Shown in pieces: positions 25,521 through 34,176 of a DNA stretch of 64,000 nucleotides. Each line of letters starts with the position of its first letter. Position 1 is the first letter of the stretch. The stretch lies in NCBI GenBank assembly GCA_018374355.1, contig JAHAFI010000008.1, forward strand, positions 51,000-114,999, given 5' to 3'. The notes beneath the pieces were generated by a model. That model saw only the letters and a list, made by a program, of their open reading frames with translations. It did no database searches and had not been told where the DNA came from. The stretch is from Clostridiales bacterium. GTDB taxonomy: Bacteria > Bacillota > Clostridia > Lachnospirales > Lachnospiraceae. Both the position numbers and the translations under genes were made by a program.

Positions 25521-28500
25521 AGAGCATAGAGGTACAGGGATTCAAATCCTTTGCAAACAAAATTGTATTTGAATTTCATAACGGAATCACCGGAATCGTG
25601 GGACCCAATGGAAGCGGAAAGAGTAATGTAGGCGATGCGGTCCGCTGGGTGCTGGGTGAACAGAGTGCCAAACAGCTTCGCGGCGGCAACATGCAGGACG
25701 TTATTTTTTCCGGTACGGAAACCAGAAAGCCGCTGGGATTTGCTTCTGTGGCTATTACGCTGGACAACTCCGACCATAAGCTGGACATTGAATATGAGGA
25801 AGTTACAGTTACCAGACGGCTGTATCGCTCCGGGGAGAGCGAGTATCTGTTAAACGGTACCGCCTGCCGCCTGAAAGACATCAATGAACTCTTTTACGAT
25901 ACCGGTATCGGTAAGGAAGGATATTCCATTATCGGACAGGGACAGATCGATAAGATTTTGAGCGGTAAGCCGGAAGAGCGGCGGGAACTGTTTGACGAAG
26001 CGGCAGGTATCGTAAAGTTCAAACGGAGAAAGAACACCGCTTTAAAAAAGCTGGAGGAGGAGCAGAACAATCTGGTCCGGGTGACGGATATTTTGTCAGA
26101 GCTGACCCGCCAGTTGGGACCGCTGGAGCGCCAGTCCGAGACAGCCAGAATCTATCTCAAGAAAAAAGAGGAATTGAAGATTCTGGATGTGAATATGTTT
26201 CTGGTGGAATCCCAGCATATCCGGGAAGAATTGAAGGCGGTAGAGGAAAAATATCAAAGGGCTCAGGAGGAACTGAACGAGACCCAGACCGTCTTTGAGA
26301 AGACGAAAGCGGAGTATGAGGAAGTGGAGAAAAGTCTGGAGGCTTTAGATGAAAGAATTCAGCAGTCCAGAGAGGAAGCCAGCCAAAATGCCCTGAGAAA
26401 GCAGCAGTTGGAAAATGATATCCAGATTTTGCAGGAACAGATCCGGGCCGCGAAACTCAGCGACCATCATTTTCAGGAACGAATCGCGGCGATCCGGCAG
26501 GAGCTTGACCGCCGGGAGGAGGACGGGAAAAAATATCTGGAAGAAAAAGAGCAGATGGAGACCAGCCTGAAGGAAATTTCCGAAAAGAGGAATCAGGCTC
26601 AGGAGCGGCTGAATATACTGCACGGGGAGATGGAAGAGTGTTCCCGTGCGATCGAAAACGGAAAAAATGAAATCATTGAAATACTGAATCAGAGAGCCTC
26701 CACAAAAGGTAAGATGCAGCGGTATGATGCCATGCTGGAACAGATCGGGATTCGGAAAGCGGCTCTCAGCCAGAGGATTCTGAAACTGAAAAGTGATGAG
26801 TCGGAGCAGGTGGAGATCATCAAAGCCCATCAGGGAAAATATCAGGAGATCAGCGGCAGTATGGACGTTCTGACTCAGGAGTACCAGAAAACCCAGCGGG
26901 AAGTGACATCCATCCGAAAACAACTGGATGACCAGAACAAACGGATGGAGATCGGACAGACCGCTTACCACAGGGAATCTTCCAGACTGGAATCCCTGAG
27001 AAATATCACGGAACGGTACGAGGGATACGGAAACAGCATCCGCCGGGTGATGGAGCAGAAGGAGCGCCAGCCGGGAATTCACGGCGTTGTGGCGGATTTG
27101 ATTAAAGTACCTAAGAAATACGAGGTGGCGGTAGAGACTGCTCTGGGTGGAAGTATCCAGAATATTGTAACGGATAATGATCAGACGGCGAAGTACATGA
27201 TTGAGTTTCTGAAGCGGAACCGTTATGGACGGGCCACATTTTTACCCTTGACCAATATGAGAAGGAGCAGCTTTGCCAACACGGCGGCTCTGAAGGAAGA
27301 GGGCGTTATCGGAATCGCGGATACTCTGGTGGAGACGGAGGAAACCTATCGCCAGCTTTTATCCCAGATTCTGGGCAGAACGCTGGTGGTGGATACCATT
27401 GACCATGCTATCGGAATCGGGAAAAAATATAACCACAGCCTTCGAATCGTAACGCTGGAGGGAGAATCTTTAAGCCCCGGCGGCTCTATGACCGGTGGTG
27501 CGTTTAAGAACAGCAGCAATCTTTTGGGACGCCGAAGAGAGATCGACGAGCTGGAAGAGAGCGTGGAAGCGCTGCGAAAGGATATGGAGAAGATGCAGGC
27601 TGCTATCGGGAAAAACCGTGAGGACAGGAATCGTTTAAGAGACCATCTGACGGAACTGACGGAGCAGCTTCAGAAGCTGCAGCTTTCCCAGAACACCGAA
27701 AGGATGAATATCCGTCAGGCGGAGACGAGAATCCGGGAAATTCAGGGCGGCTACGGCCAGTTAAAATCCGAGGGACGGGAGATTGAGAGCCAGATTCAGG
27801 AAATCAAAACCAGCAGCCTTACCATCAAGGAGGAGCTGGAGGAATCTGCAGCCCGGGAAAAAGAACAGGAAACACTGGTGAATGAACATCAGAAAATTCT
27901 GGAAGAAAAACAGCGGCTGGAAGGGGAATACACCCAAGCTTTGAATGAAATCCAGTTGGAATACGCGGCTCAGGAGCAGAAACAGAGCTTTGCAAGGGAA
28001 AATATCAGCCGTATCCGTCAGGAGGAGCAGAGCCTGAAAGAGGAAATGGTTCATCTGACAGCTTCCATGGACGAAGGAAGCAGGGAGATGGAACAGAAGG
28101 AAGAAAATATTCAAAAAATTCAGGAGACCATCGAAGCGGCAGAGAAGCTTCAGCAGGATGACGATGAAAAGATGAAAAGATATCTGGCCGAGAAGGAAGA
28201 AATGAACGGCCGCCATAAAACATTTTTTCAACGGAGAGATGAGATTTCCGGCCATATCAGCCTGATGGATAAGGAGTGTTTCCGACTGAACAGCCAGAAA
28301 GAAAAACTGGAGGAGCGTCAGGAGGGGCAGATCAATTACCTGTGGGAAGAGTACGAGATTACTCCCAGTCAGGCGGGAAGCTACCGCATGGAGGAGATCC
28401 CTGACCGGGCGGTGATCAGGAAAGACATTGCAGAGCTGAAGGATTCCATACGGAAACTGGGAAATGTCAATGTCAATGCCATTGAAGAATACAAAGAACT

Positions 28501-29068
28501 GGCAGAGAGACATGAATTTTTGAATAACCAGCACACCGATCTTGTGGAAGCGGCAGAAACCCTGAAAGGGATCATCGGGGAACTGGATGAAGGAATGCGC
28601 AAACAGTTTGCGGAAAAATTTGAGCAGATACGGACAGAATTCGATAAGGTATTCAAACAGCTTTTCGGCGGCGGAAAAGGGACGCTGGAGCTGATGGAGG
28701 ATGAGGATATTCTGGAAGCGGGAATCCGGATCATCTCCCAGCCGCCGGGAAAGAAACTGCAGAATATGATGCAGCTTTCCGGTGGGGAGAAGGCGCTGAC
28801 CGCTATCGCGCTGTTATTTGCCATTCAGAATCTGAAACCGTCACCGTTTTGTCTGCTGGATGAGATTGAGGCGGCGCTGGATGATTCCAACGTTACCCGA
28901 TTCGCGCAGTACTTACATAAGTTGACAAAAAACACACAGTTTATTATTATTACCCATAGAAGGGGTACGATGAATGCGGCAGACCGGCTGTACGGTATCA
29001 CCATGCAGGAAAAAGGTGTGTCCACTCTGGTATCTGTAAATCTGATTGAAAACCAATTGGATGAATAA
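25511..29068 (+). CDS. smc: Chromosome segregation ATPase SMC
   Basis: 1185 residues; core of the SMC-ScpAB condensin. The N-terminal Walker A GPNGSGKSNVGDAVRWVLGE begins near 32. Two long coiled coils (about 170-500 and 670-1010) flank the hinge (GIHGVVADLIKVPKKYEVAV, about 520, to SLSPGGSMTGGAF near 655). The C-terminal head carries the signature QLSGGEKALTAIALLFAI near 1090 and Walker B FCLLDEIEAALDDSN near 1115. The start overlaps the end of rnc, a conserved arrangement. No frameshift or truncation. Confidence 0.97.
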   Translation: MYLKSIEVQGFKSFANKIVFEFHNGITGIVGPNGSGKSNVGDAVRWVLGEQSAKQLRGGNMQDVIFSGTETRKPLGFASVAITLDNSDHKLDIEYEEVTVTRRLYRSGESEYLLNGTACRLKDINELFYDTGIGKEGYSIIGQGQIDKILSGKPEERRELFDEAAGIVKFKRRKNTALKKLEEEQNNLVRVTDILSELTRQLGPLERQSETARIYLKKKEELKILDVNMFLVESQHIREELKAVEEKYQRAQEELNETQTVFEKTKAEYEEVEKSLEALDERIQQSREEASQNALRKQQLENDIQILQEQIRAAKLSDHHFQERIAAIRQELDRREEDGKKYLEEKEQMETSLKEISEKRNQAQERLNILHGEMEECSRAIENGKNEIIEILNQRASTKGKMQRYDAMLEQIGIRKAALSQRILKLKSDESEQVEIIKAHQGKYQEISGSMDVLTQEYQKTQREVTSIRKQLDDQNKRMEIGQTAYHRESSRLESLRNITERYEGYGNSIRRVMEQKERQPGIHGVVADLIKVPKKYEVAVETALGGSIQNIVTDNDQTAKYMIEFLKRNRYGRATFLPLTNMRRSSFANTAALKEEGVIGIADTLVETEETYRQLLSQILGRTLVVDTIDHAIGIGKKYNHSLRIVTLEGESLSPGGSMTGGAFKNSSNLLGRRREIDELEESVEALRKDMEKMQAAIGKNREDRNRLRDHLTELTEQLQKLQLSQNTERMNIRQAETRIREIQGGYGQLKSEGREIESQIQEIKTSSLTIKEELEESAAREKEQETLVNEHQKILEEKQRLEGEYTQALNEIQLEYAAQEQKQSFARENISRIRQEEQSLKEEMVHLTASMDEGSREMEQKEENIQKIQETIEAAEKLQQDDDEKMKRYLAEKEEMNGRHKTFFQRRDEISGHISLMDKECFRLNSQKEKLEERQEGQINYLWEEYEITPSQAGSYRMEEIPDRAVIRKDIAELKDSIRKLGNVNVNAIEEYKELAERHEFLNNQHTDLVEAAETLKGIIGELDEGMRKQFAEKFEQIRTEFDKVFKQLFGGGKGTLELMEDEDILEAGIRIISQPPGKKLQNMMQLSGGEKALTAIALLFAIQNLKPSPFCLLDEIEAALDDSNVTRFAQYLHKLTKNTQFIIITHRRGTMNAADRLYGITMQEKGVSTLVSVNLIENQLDE

Positions 29069-29104
29069 AGGATAGTAAAAATTTAGGAAAAGTGAGGGAG
29101 AGAT

Positions 29105-30043
29105 ATGGCAGAGGAAAAGAAAGGCTTTTTCAGACGGTTGGTGGATGGTCTGGCGAAGACAAGAAACAATATCGTTGCCGGTATTGATTCTATTTTCAGT
29201 GGCTTTTCCAGCATCGACGAGGATTTTTATGAAGAAATCGAAGAAATTCTGGTGATGGGAGACATCGGCATCAATACCACCACAGCAATCATCGAGCATC
29301 TGAAAGAAGAAGTGGCTCAGAAAAAAATCAAGGAGCCTTCAGAATGCAAACAGCTTTTAATTGACGAGATCAAACGGCAGATGGATGTGGGAGATACCGC
29401 CTACGAGTTTGAAAACAGGAAATCCGTTGTTCTGGTGATCGGTGTCAACGGTGTGGGAAAAACCACCTCCGTGGGAAAACTGGCTGGAAAGCTGAAGGAT
29501 CAGGGAAAAAAGGTGATTGTGGCAGCGGCGGATACCTTCCGTGCAGCGGCAGGAGAACAGCTCAGCGAGTGGGCTAACCGTGCAGGTGTAGACTTAATCG
29601 GCGGGCAGGCAGGAGCAGATCCGGCGGCTATCGTTTATGATGCAGTGGCAGCAGCCAAAGCCAGAAATGCGGATGTACTGCTGTGCGATACGGCGGGACG
29701 TCTTCACAACAAGAAGAATCTGATGGAAGAACTGAGAAAGATTTACCGTGTTCTGGAGCGGGAATACCCGGACGCTTATCTGGAAACACTGGTAGTCCTT
29801 GACGGAACCACAGGACAGAACGCGCTGGCTCAGGCGAGACAGTTTAAGGAAGTGGCAAATGTAACGGGCATCGTCCTTACCAAGCTTGACGGAACCGCAA
29901 AGGGCGGAATCGCCGTGGCGATTCAGTCTGAGCTGGATATTCCGGTAAAATATATCGGTGTAGGAGAGACCATCGATGATTTGCAGAAATTCAATGCAGA
30001 CCAGTTTGTGAATGCGTTATTTAACGTAAAAGAAGAGGAGTAA
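29105..30043 (+). CDS. ftsY: Signal recognition particle receptor FtsY
   Basis: SRP receptor GTPase that docks Ffh-ribosome complexes at the membrane for co-translational insertion. 312 residues with a short N terminus (EEKKGFFRRLVDGLAKTR), an N domain, and the G domain: G1 GVNGVGKTTSVGKLAGKL near 118, ADTFRAAAGEQL near 145, DTAGRLHNKKNLMEEL near 198 and TKLDGTAKGG near 258. It lacks the long acidic A domain of enteric FtsY, as in other Firmicutes. Its partner gene ffh is 12 kb downstream here instead of adjacent. Confidence 0.96.
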   Translation: MAEEKKGFFRRLVDGLAKTRNNIVAGIDSIFSGFSSIDEDFYEEIEEILVMGDIGINTTTAIIEHLKEEVAQKKIKEPSECKQLLIDEIKRQMDVGDTAYEFENRKSVVLVIGVNGVGKTTSVGKLAGKLKDQGKKVIVAAADTFRAAAGEQLSEWANRAGVDLIGGQAGADPAAIVYDAVAAAKARNADVLLCDTAGRLHNKKNLMEELRKIYRVLEREYPDAYLETLVVLDGTTGQNALAQARQFKEVANVTGIVLTKLDGTAKGGIAVAIQSELDIPVKYIGVGETIDDLQKFNADQFVNALFNVKEEE

Positions 30044-30095
30044 CAGGAATCATTGTTGTAATGAATAATACACATAACAGGAAGAAGGAAAGAAT

Positions 30096-31307
30096 ATGTT
30101 GACATTGGAGAAATTTGAAGAGGCGTCAGAGGTTGTAAAACAGGTTACTCAGGAGACAAAACTGATTCACAGCGATTATTTCAGTCAGATGACCGGAAAC
30201 CGGGTGTATTTTAAACCGGAAAATATGCAGAGAACCGGAGCGTATAAGCTTCGGGGAGCATACTACAAAATCAGTACCCTGACAGAGGAAGAGCGGGGAA
30301 AGGGACTGATCACGGCATCTGCGGGAAATCATGCGCAGGGTGTGGCTTATGCGGCAAAAGCTTTCGGTGCGAAAGCAGTGATCGTCATGCCGACCACAAC
30401 ACCGCTGATCAAGGTGGAACGAACCAAGAGCTATGGAGCAGAGGTGGTTCTGTTCGGCGATGTGTATGACGAAGCCTGTGCCCATGCTTACGAGCTGGCG
30501 GAGGAACACGGATATACCTTCATTCATCCCTTCGATGATCCGGCTGTTGCAACAGGTCAGGGAACCATTGCCATGGAGATCGTAAAAGAGCTTCCTCTGG
30601 TGGATTATATTCTGGTTCCGGTGGGAGGAGGCGGTCTGGCGACCGGTATCTCCACGCTGGCAAAGCTTTTAAATCCCAATATCAAGGTCATCGGAGTGGA
30701 GCCGAAGGGTGCAAACTGTCTTCAGGTTTCCGTGGATAAGGGAGAGGTGACCACTCTTTCCAGAATCAATACCATTGCCGACGGTACTGCAGTAAAGACC
30801 CCGGGTGAGAAGATTTTCCCGTATCTCCAGCAGAATCTGGACGATATCATCACGGTGGATGACGATGAACTGATCGTGAGCTTCCTTGATATGGTGGAAA
30901 ATCACAAGATGATCGTGGAAAATTCCGGTCTTCTGACAGTGGCGGCTCTGAAACATCTGAATGTGAAAAATAAAAAGATTGTTTCCGTGCTGAGCGGTGG
31001 AAATATGGATGTGATCACCATGGCTTCTGTGGTACAGATGGGTCTGATCCAGAGAGACAGAATCTTTACGATTTCCGTACTTCTTCCGGATCGTCCGGGC
31101 GAGCTGACCCGGGTATCCCAGTTGATTGCAGAACAGCAGGGCAATATCATCAAACTGGATCATAACCAGTTCTACAGCACCAACCGACAGGCGGCAGTGG
31201 AACTGAAGATTACCATGGAAGCTTTTGGCACAGGCCATAAGCAGCAGATTATCAAAGAGTTGGAAAAGGCGGGATATTCGCCGAAGCAGATTCGTCCCAA
31301 TTTGTAA
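30096..31307 (+). CDS. ilvA: Threonine ammonia-lyase (threonine dehydratase)
   Basis: PLP enzyme converting threonine to 2-oxobutyrate, either for isoleucine synthesis or threonine catabolism. 403 residues: the PLP-binding lysine is Lys51 in MQRTGAYKLRGAYY, SAGNHAQGVAYAAKAFG is near 80 and PVGGGGLATGIS near 177. The C-terminal 75 residues (SVLLPDRPGELTRVSQLI) look like a single ACT-like domain, as in the TdcB-like clostridial form. The AY in place of the commoner SF before the lysine is noted. AGGAAGAAGG precedes the ATG. Starts 52 nt after ftsY; whether it serves biosynthesis or degradation cannot be settled here. Confidence 0.92.
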   Translation: MLTLEKFEEASEVVKQVTQETKLIHSDYFSQMTGNRVYFKPENMQRTGAYKLRGAYYKISTLTEEERGKGLITASAGNHAQGVAYAAKAFGAKAVIVMPTTTPLIKVERTKSYGAEVVLFGDVYDEACAHAYELAEEHGYTFIHPFDDPAVATGQGTIAMEIVKELPLVDYILVPVGGGGLATGISTLAKLLNPNIKVIGVEPKGANCLQVSVDKGEVTTLSRINTIADGTAVKTPGEKIFPYLQQNLDDIITVDDDELIVSFLDMVENHKMIVENSGLLTVAALKHLNVKNKKIVSVLSGGNMDVITMASVVQMGLIQRDRIFTISVLLPDRPGELTRVSQLIAEQQGNIIKLDHNQFYSTNRQAAVELKITMEAFGTGHKQQIIKELEKAGYSPKQIRPNL

Positions 31308-31360
31308 TTTCAAGTGAAATGTAAAAGATGGGGGCTGTTGCAAAAAGAGATATAGACAGC

Positions 31361-31411
31361 GAAAAAGAGAAGGAACCACAGAAATGCTTCTGTAGGCTCC
31401 TTCTCTTTTTC
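31361..31411. terminator. Bidirectional terminator between ilvA and the DUF362 gene
   Basis: GAAAAAGAGAAGGA pairs with TCCTTCTCTTTTTC around an inner ACAGAA/TTCTGT stem. A-tract and T-tract on opposite sides let it serve both converging genes. Confidence 0.85.
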
Positions 31412-31429
31412 TGTTCCATACAAATAAAA

Positions 31430-32542
31430 TTATTTTACGGTGATCAGTTCATACTCCCGTGTGCCAAGCCCAAGTTTCTCTGCATGGTCAATGGAAGACA
31501 TCCAGTTGGTCTCCGGGCTTACTTTATGGAAATGATCCCCTTCGTGGATATGCTGGTGATCTCCCAGCACACTGTTGGAGATAAACGGCTGTTTATTTAC
31601 CGCATCAGCGCAGGCGATATCCAGAGCAACCGGGTCGAAGGATGCGAAGAATCCCACATCCGGCACGATGGCAGCGTCGTTTTCCGCATGACAGTCACAG
31701 TACGGGGAAACGTCGATGACCATGTTGATATAGAAGGCAGGTCTTCCGTCTACAACGGCTTTGGTGTACTCGGCAATCTTCTTGTTCAGGATATCGTTGG
31801 ATTCGTCGGAAGCCGGTTTTACCGCATCATGAGGACATACGCCGATACATCTTCCGCAGCCCACGCATTTGTTATGGTCGATGGATGCTTTTTTATCAGT
31901 TACAGTGATGGCGTCGTGGGCGCAGATCTTGGTACACATCTTACAGCCTACGCAGTCCTCCTGATTGACATGGGGTTTTCCTGCGCTGTGCTGCTCCATC
32001 TTTCCGGCGCGGGAGCCGCAGCCCATACCGACATTTTTCAAAGCTCCGCCGAAACCGGTTCCCTCATGGCCTTTGAAATGTGCCAGAGAGATAAAGATAT
32101 CGGCATCCATAACAGCCTGTCCGATTTTTGCTTCTTTTACATATTCACCGCCTTCTACAGGAACGAGGGCTTCATCCGTACCCTTCAGACCATCGGCGAT
32201 GATGATATGGCAGCCGGTGGAAAATGGAGAAAATCCGTTTTCATAAGCGCTTTCCATATGATCCAGTGCATTCTTTCTGCCGCCCACATACAGGGTGTTG
32301 CAGTCGGTCAGAAATGGTTTTCCGCCCAGCTCTTTTACTACATCAGCAACAGCCTTTGCGTAATTCGGACGAAGATAAGCCAGATTTCCCGGCTCTCCGA
32401 AATGAATCTTGATGGCGGCATATTTCTTTTCAAAATCAATATCAGCGATTCCGGCCTTTTTGATCAGACGTTTCAGCTTTTCCGGAAGGCTGATGGAATT
32501 GTGGGTTCTCAGATCGGTAAAATATACTTTTGATGGTGTCAT
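31430..32542 (-). CDS. DUF362 domain protein with two [4Fe-4S] ferredoxin motifs
   Basis: 370 residues. The N-terminal 180 residues form the DUF362 fold (KIHFGEPGNLAYLRPNY, FLTDCNTLYVGGRKNALDH). The insert from about 188 carries two 4Fe-4S clusters: CVGCKMCTKICAHDAI and CVGCGRCIGVCPHDAV, each CxxCxxCxxxC with the closing Cys-His/Pro. DUF362 then resumes (DVGFFASFDPVALDIACADAV). Probably an anaerobic electron-transfer protein; the partner is unknown. The ATG follows AGGGAGGA. Its promoter region runs into the repeat element at 32592. A long open frame on the opposite strand is an artefact. Confidence 0.9.
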   Translation of the reverse strand: MTPSKVYFTDLRTHNSISLPEKLKRLIKKAGIADIDFEKKYAAIKIHFGEPGNLAYLRPNYAKAVADVVKELGGKPFLTDCNTLYVGGRKNALDHMESAYENGFSPFSTGCHIIIADGLKGTDEALVPVEGGEYVKEAKIGQAVMDADIFISLAHFKGHEGTGFGGALKNVGMGCGSRAGKMEQHSAGKPHVNQEDCVGCKMCTKICAHDAITVTDKKASIDHNKCVGCGRCIGVCPHDAVKPASDESNDILNKKIAEYTKAVVDGRPAFYINMVIDVSPYCDCHAENDAAIVPDVGFFASFDPVALDIACADAVNKQPFISNSVLGDHQHIHEGDHFHKVSPETNWMSSIDHAEKLGLGTREYELITVK

Positions 32543-32591
32543 GAAAAATCCTCCCTTAAAATATCCAGATTATGGATTTGATATAACGATT

Positions 32592-32735
32592 GTAACGGTT
32601 CAGAAGGTCACTGTTCCGCGAGGTGTTGCCTTGCAAATGCAAGGCAATCCTGAGACATACGAGCGCCGAACTGCATGAAATGCAGTGTGTGTGCATGCAT
32701 TTGTGACTATGAAGGACAGGGTCCTGAATAGTTAC
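32592..32735. repeat. Full-length (144 bp) dispersed inverted-end element, hairpin core intact
   Basis: Left end GTAACGGTTCA (32592-32602), right end TGAATAGTTAC (32725-32735), inverted with mismatches. The core holds two perfect hairpins: TTGCCTTGCA/TGCAAGGCAA (32626-32647) and CTGCAT-GAA-ATGCAG (32671-32685), separated by TCCTGAGACATACGAGCGCC. No coding capacity. It separates the DUF362 gene from the ROK regulator. Confidence 0.75.
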
Positions 32736-32789
32736 TAACGATTTAACAAAAATATTATATACCACGGAGGGTATCCGGGGCAAGAGTTT

Positions 32790-33944
32790 CTAATGAATTT
32801 TCAGGCAGAGCTTATCAAGCTCCAGAAATTTTCCGGCACAGATGCGCACCCCGCCCAAAAGTACCCCAGTATCCTGCAGGGAAGAAAGCTTCAGTGTGCA
32901 GGAAGAGTGAAAACGGGGAGAAAGTCTGGCGGAAACCATAGGAAGAAGATCCGGCAGGTAGGTGGTCAGCAGACTGTTGATGGTGATACACTCCGGGCAG
33001 AACAGGTTCCAGAGATTGTTGATCCCGCAGCTTAAATATTTCACAAAGCGTTCGGCGGTTTTCAGGGCTTCCGGCTCATTCTTCCGATAGGCGGATACCA
33101 GATCGTCCACCGACAGGGAATCGTCGGAACCCTTTTGACTGCAGTAAAACCGGAGTATGGAAGGCAGGGAGATGTACTGCTCCAGACAGCCGTGATTGCC
33201 GCAGGGGCAGAGGATTCCGTCTGGTTCCACAATAGTGTGGCCGAATTCTCCGGCAGTTCCGCCAATTCCTTTGTACAGATTGTGTTCCAGAATAATTCCT
33301 GCGCCCACACCGGAATGGATGCTGATATGAATCAGATTCTTATGATTTTCCACAAAGGTTTTTTCTGCCAGCGCGGAGAGATTCGCTTCGTTTTCCAGCC
33401 AGACAGGAAGATGCAGAGCTTTTTGAAGGTCTTCGGCCAGAGAAATCCCTGCCAGATCATAGTTGGGCGTGAAGGTAATCCGGTTGTTCTGCACTGTTCC
33501 GTGGATTCCCAGACTGACTCCCACAACACCGAAGGGGGTGGGTGGAAGGGAGGCAAGATGCATATTCAGAATCTGCAAAAGAAACGGGAGAATATTTTCC
33601 CGGTTGGGATGCAGGGGATACTGGAACAGGCGGCAGTTCCGGCCTAGCAGATCGCAGTACATCAAAGTGGCGGACTCCACCCCCAGATCCAGCGTAAAAA
33701 TATATCCGTTCTGACGGCAGAAACGGAGAAGAATGGGCTTGCGTCCAAAGGAAGTGTCATCGCTTCCGATTTCCTCCACATAAGCGGTGTCCAGAAGCTC
33801 CTGAACGATAGCGGAAATGGTAGCCTTGGTAAGCCCCAGTTTTTTTGATATAGCGGCGCGGGAGAGCGGCCCTTCGTTGATAATCGTCTCCAGCACCAGT
33901 TTTCGATTCATATCCCGGATAAGTTCCCGGCTTCCTGTAACCAT
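32790..33944 (-). CDS. ROK-family transcriptional repressor, XylR-like
   Basis: 384 residues. The N-terminal winged helix (GPLSRAAISKKLGLTKATIS, about 24-43) is followed by a ROK sugar-kinase-like domain with GIGGTAGEFGHTIVEPDG near 230 and the zinc motif CPCGNHGCLEQYIS near 250. The ATP-site LGVESATLMYCDLLG is degenerate relative to real glucokinases, as in repressors. It is divergent from the isomerase/xylulokinase operon, and both promoters carry the same GTTTA-5-TAAAC box, so it probably represses both and is induced by the pentose. The inducing sugar is inferred only from the neighbouring xylulokinase. Confidence 0.92.
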   Translation of the reverse strand: MVTGSRELIRDMNRKLVLETIINEGPLSRAAISKKLGLTKATISAIVQELLDTAYVEEIGSDDTSFGRKPILLRFCRQNGYIFTLDLGVESATLMYCDLLGRNCRLFQYPLHPNRENILPFLLQILNMHLASLPPTPFGVVGVSLGIHGTVQNNRITFTPNYDLAGISLAEDLQKALHLPVWLENEANLSALAEKTFVENHKNLIHISIHSGVGAGIILEHNLYKGIGGTAGEFGHTIVEPDGILCPCGNHGCLEQYISLPSILRFYCSQKGSDDSLSVDDLVSAYRKNEPEALKTAERFVKYLSCGINNLWNLFCPECITINSLLTTYLPDLLPMVSARLSPRFHSSCTLKLSSLQDTGVLLGGVRICAGKFLELDKLCLKIH

Positions 33945-34008
33945 ATGAGCCTCCTGTATAGAAAGGTAGTGTGAAATTTATGTACTTTTTATCAGCATAC
34001 TATATTTT

Positions 34009-34050
34009 GTTTAATAAGTAAACTATATATTTTATAGAAAGAGAAATCAA
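34009..34050 (-). promoter_or_regulatory. Promoter and operator of the ROK regulator gene
   Basis: Minus strand TTGATT (34045-34050), 17 bp, TATAGT (34022-34027). The inverted repeat GTTTAATAAGTAAAC (34009-34023) overlaps the -10 box and likely start point, consistent with autorepression. Confidence 0.7.
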
Positions 34051-34074
34051 AGTAACAAATTATTGAAAAATTGC

Positions 34075-34125
34075 TTGACGGACAGAAAGGCAAGTGATAC
34101 ATTGTAATTAGTTTAATAAATGAAC
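34075..34125 (+). promoter_or_regulatory. Promoter and operator of the isomerase/xylulokinase operon
   Basis: TTGACG (34075-34080), 17 bp, TACATT (34098-34103), then GTTTAATAAATGAAC (34111-34125) at the expected start point. The box matches the one in the regulator promoter at 12 of 15 bases, including the whole GTTTAATAA half. Repressor binding by the ROK protein is inferred. Confidence 0.75.
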
Positions 34126-34176
34126 AAATACGCTGGGGCGTACTTGGATTTACATAATATTAAGGAGGAAATTGAC

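Noticed and set aside
30044..30095. T-box or attenuator upstream of ilvA
   Set aside because: The 52-bp gap is too short and has no specifier loop or terminator.
31328..32533. A 401-codon plus-strand open frame opposite the DUF362 gene
   Set aside because: It is antisense to a gene with two ferredoxin motifs and a ribosome-binding site, and begins inside a terminator.
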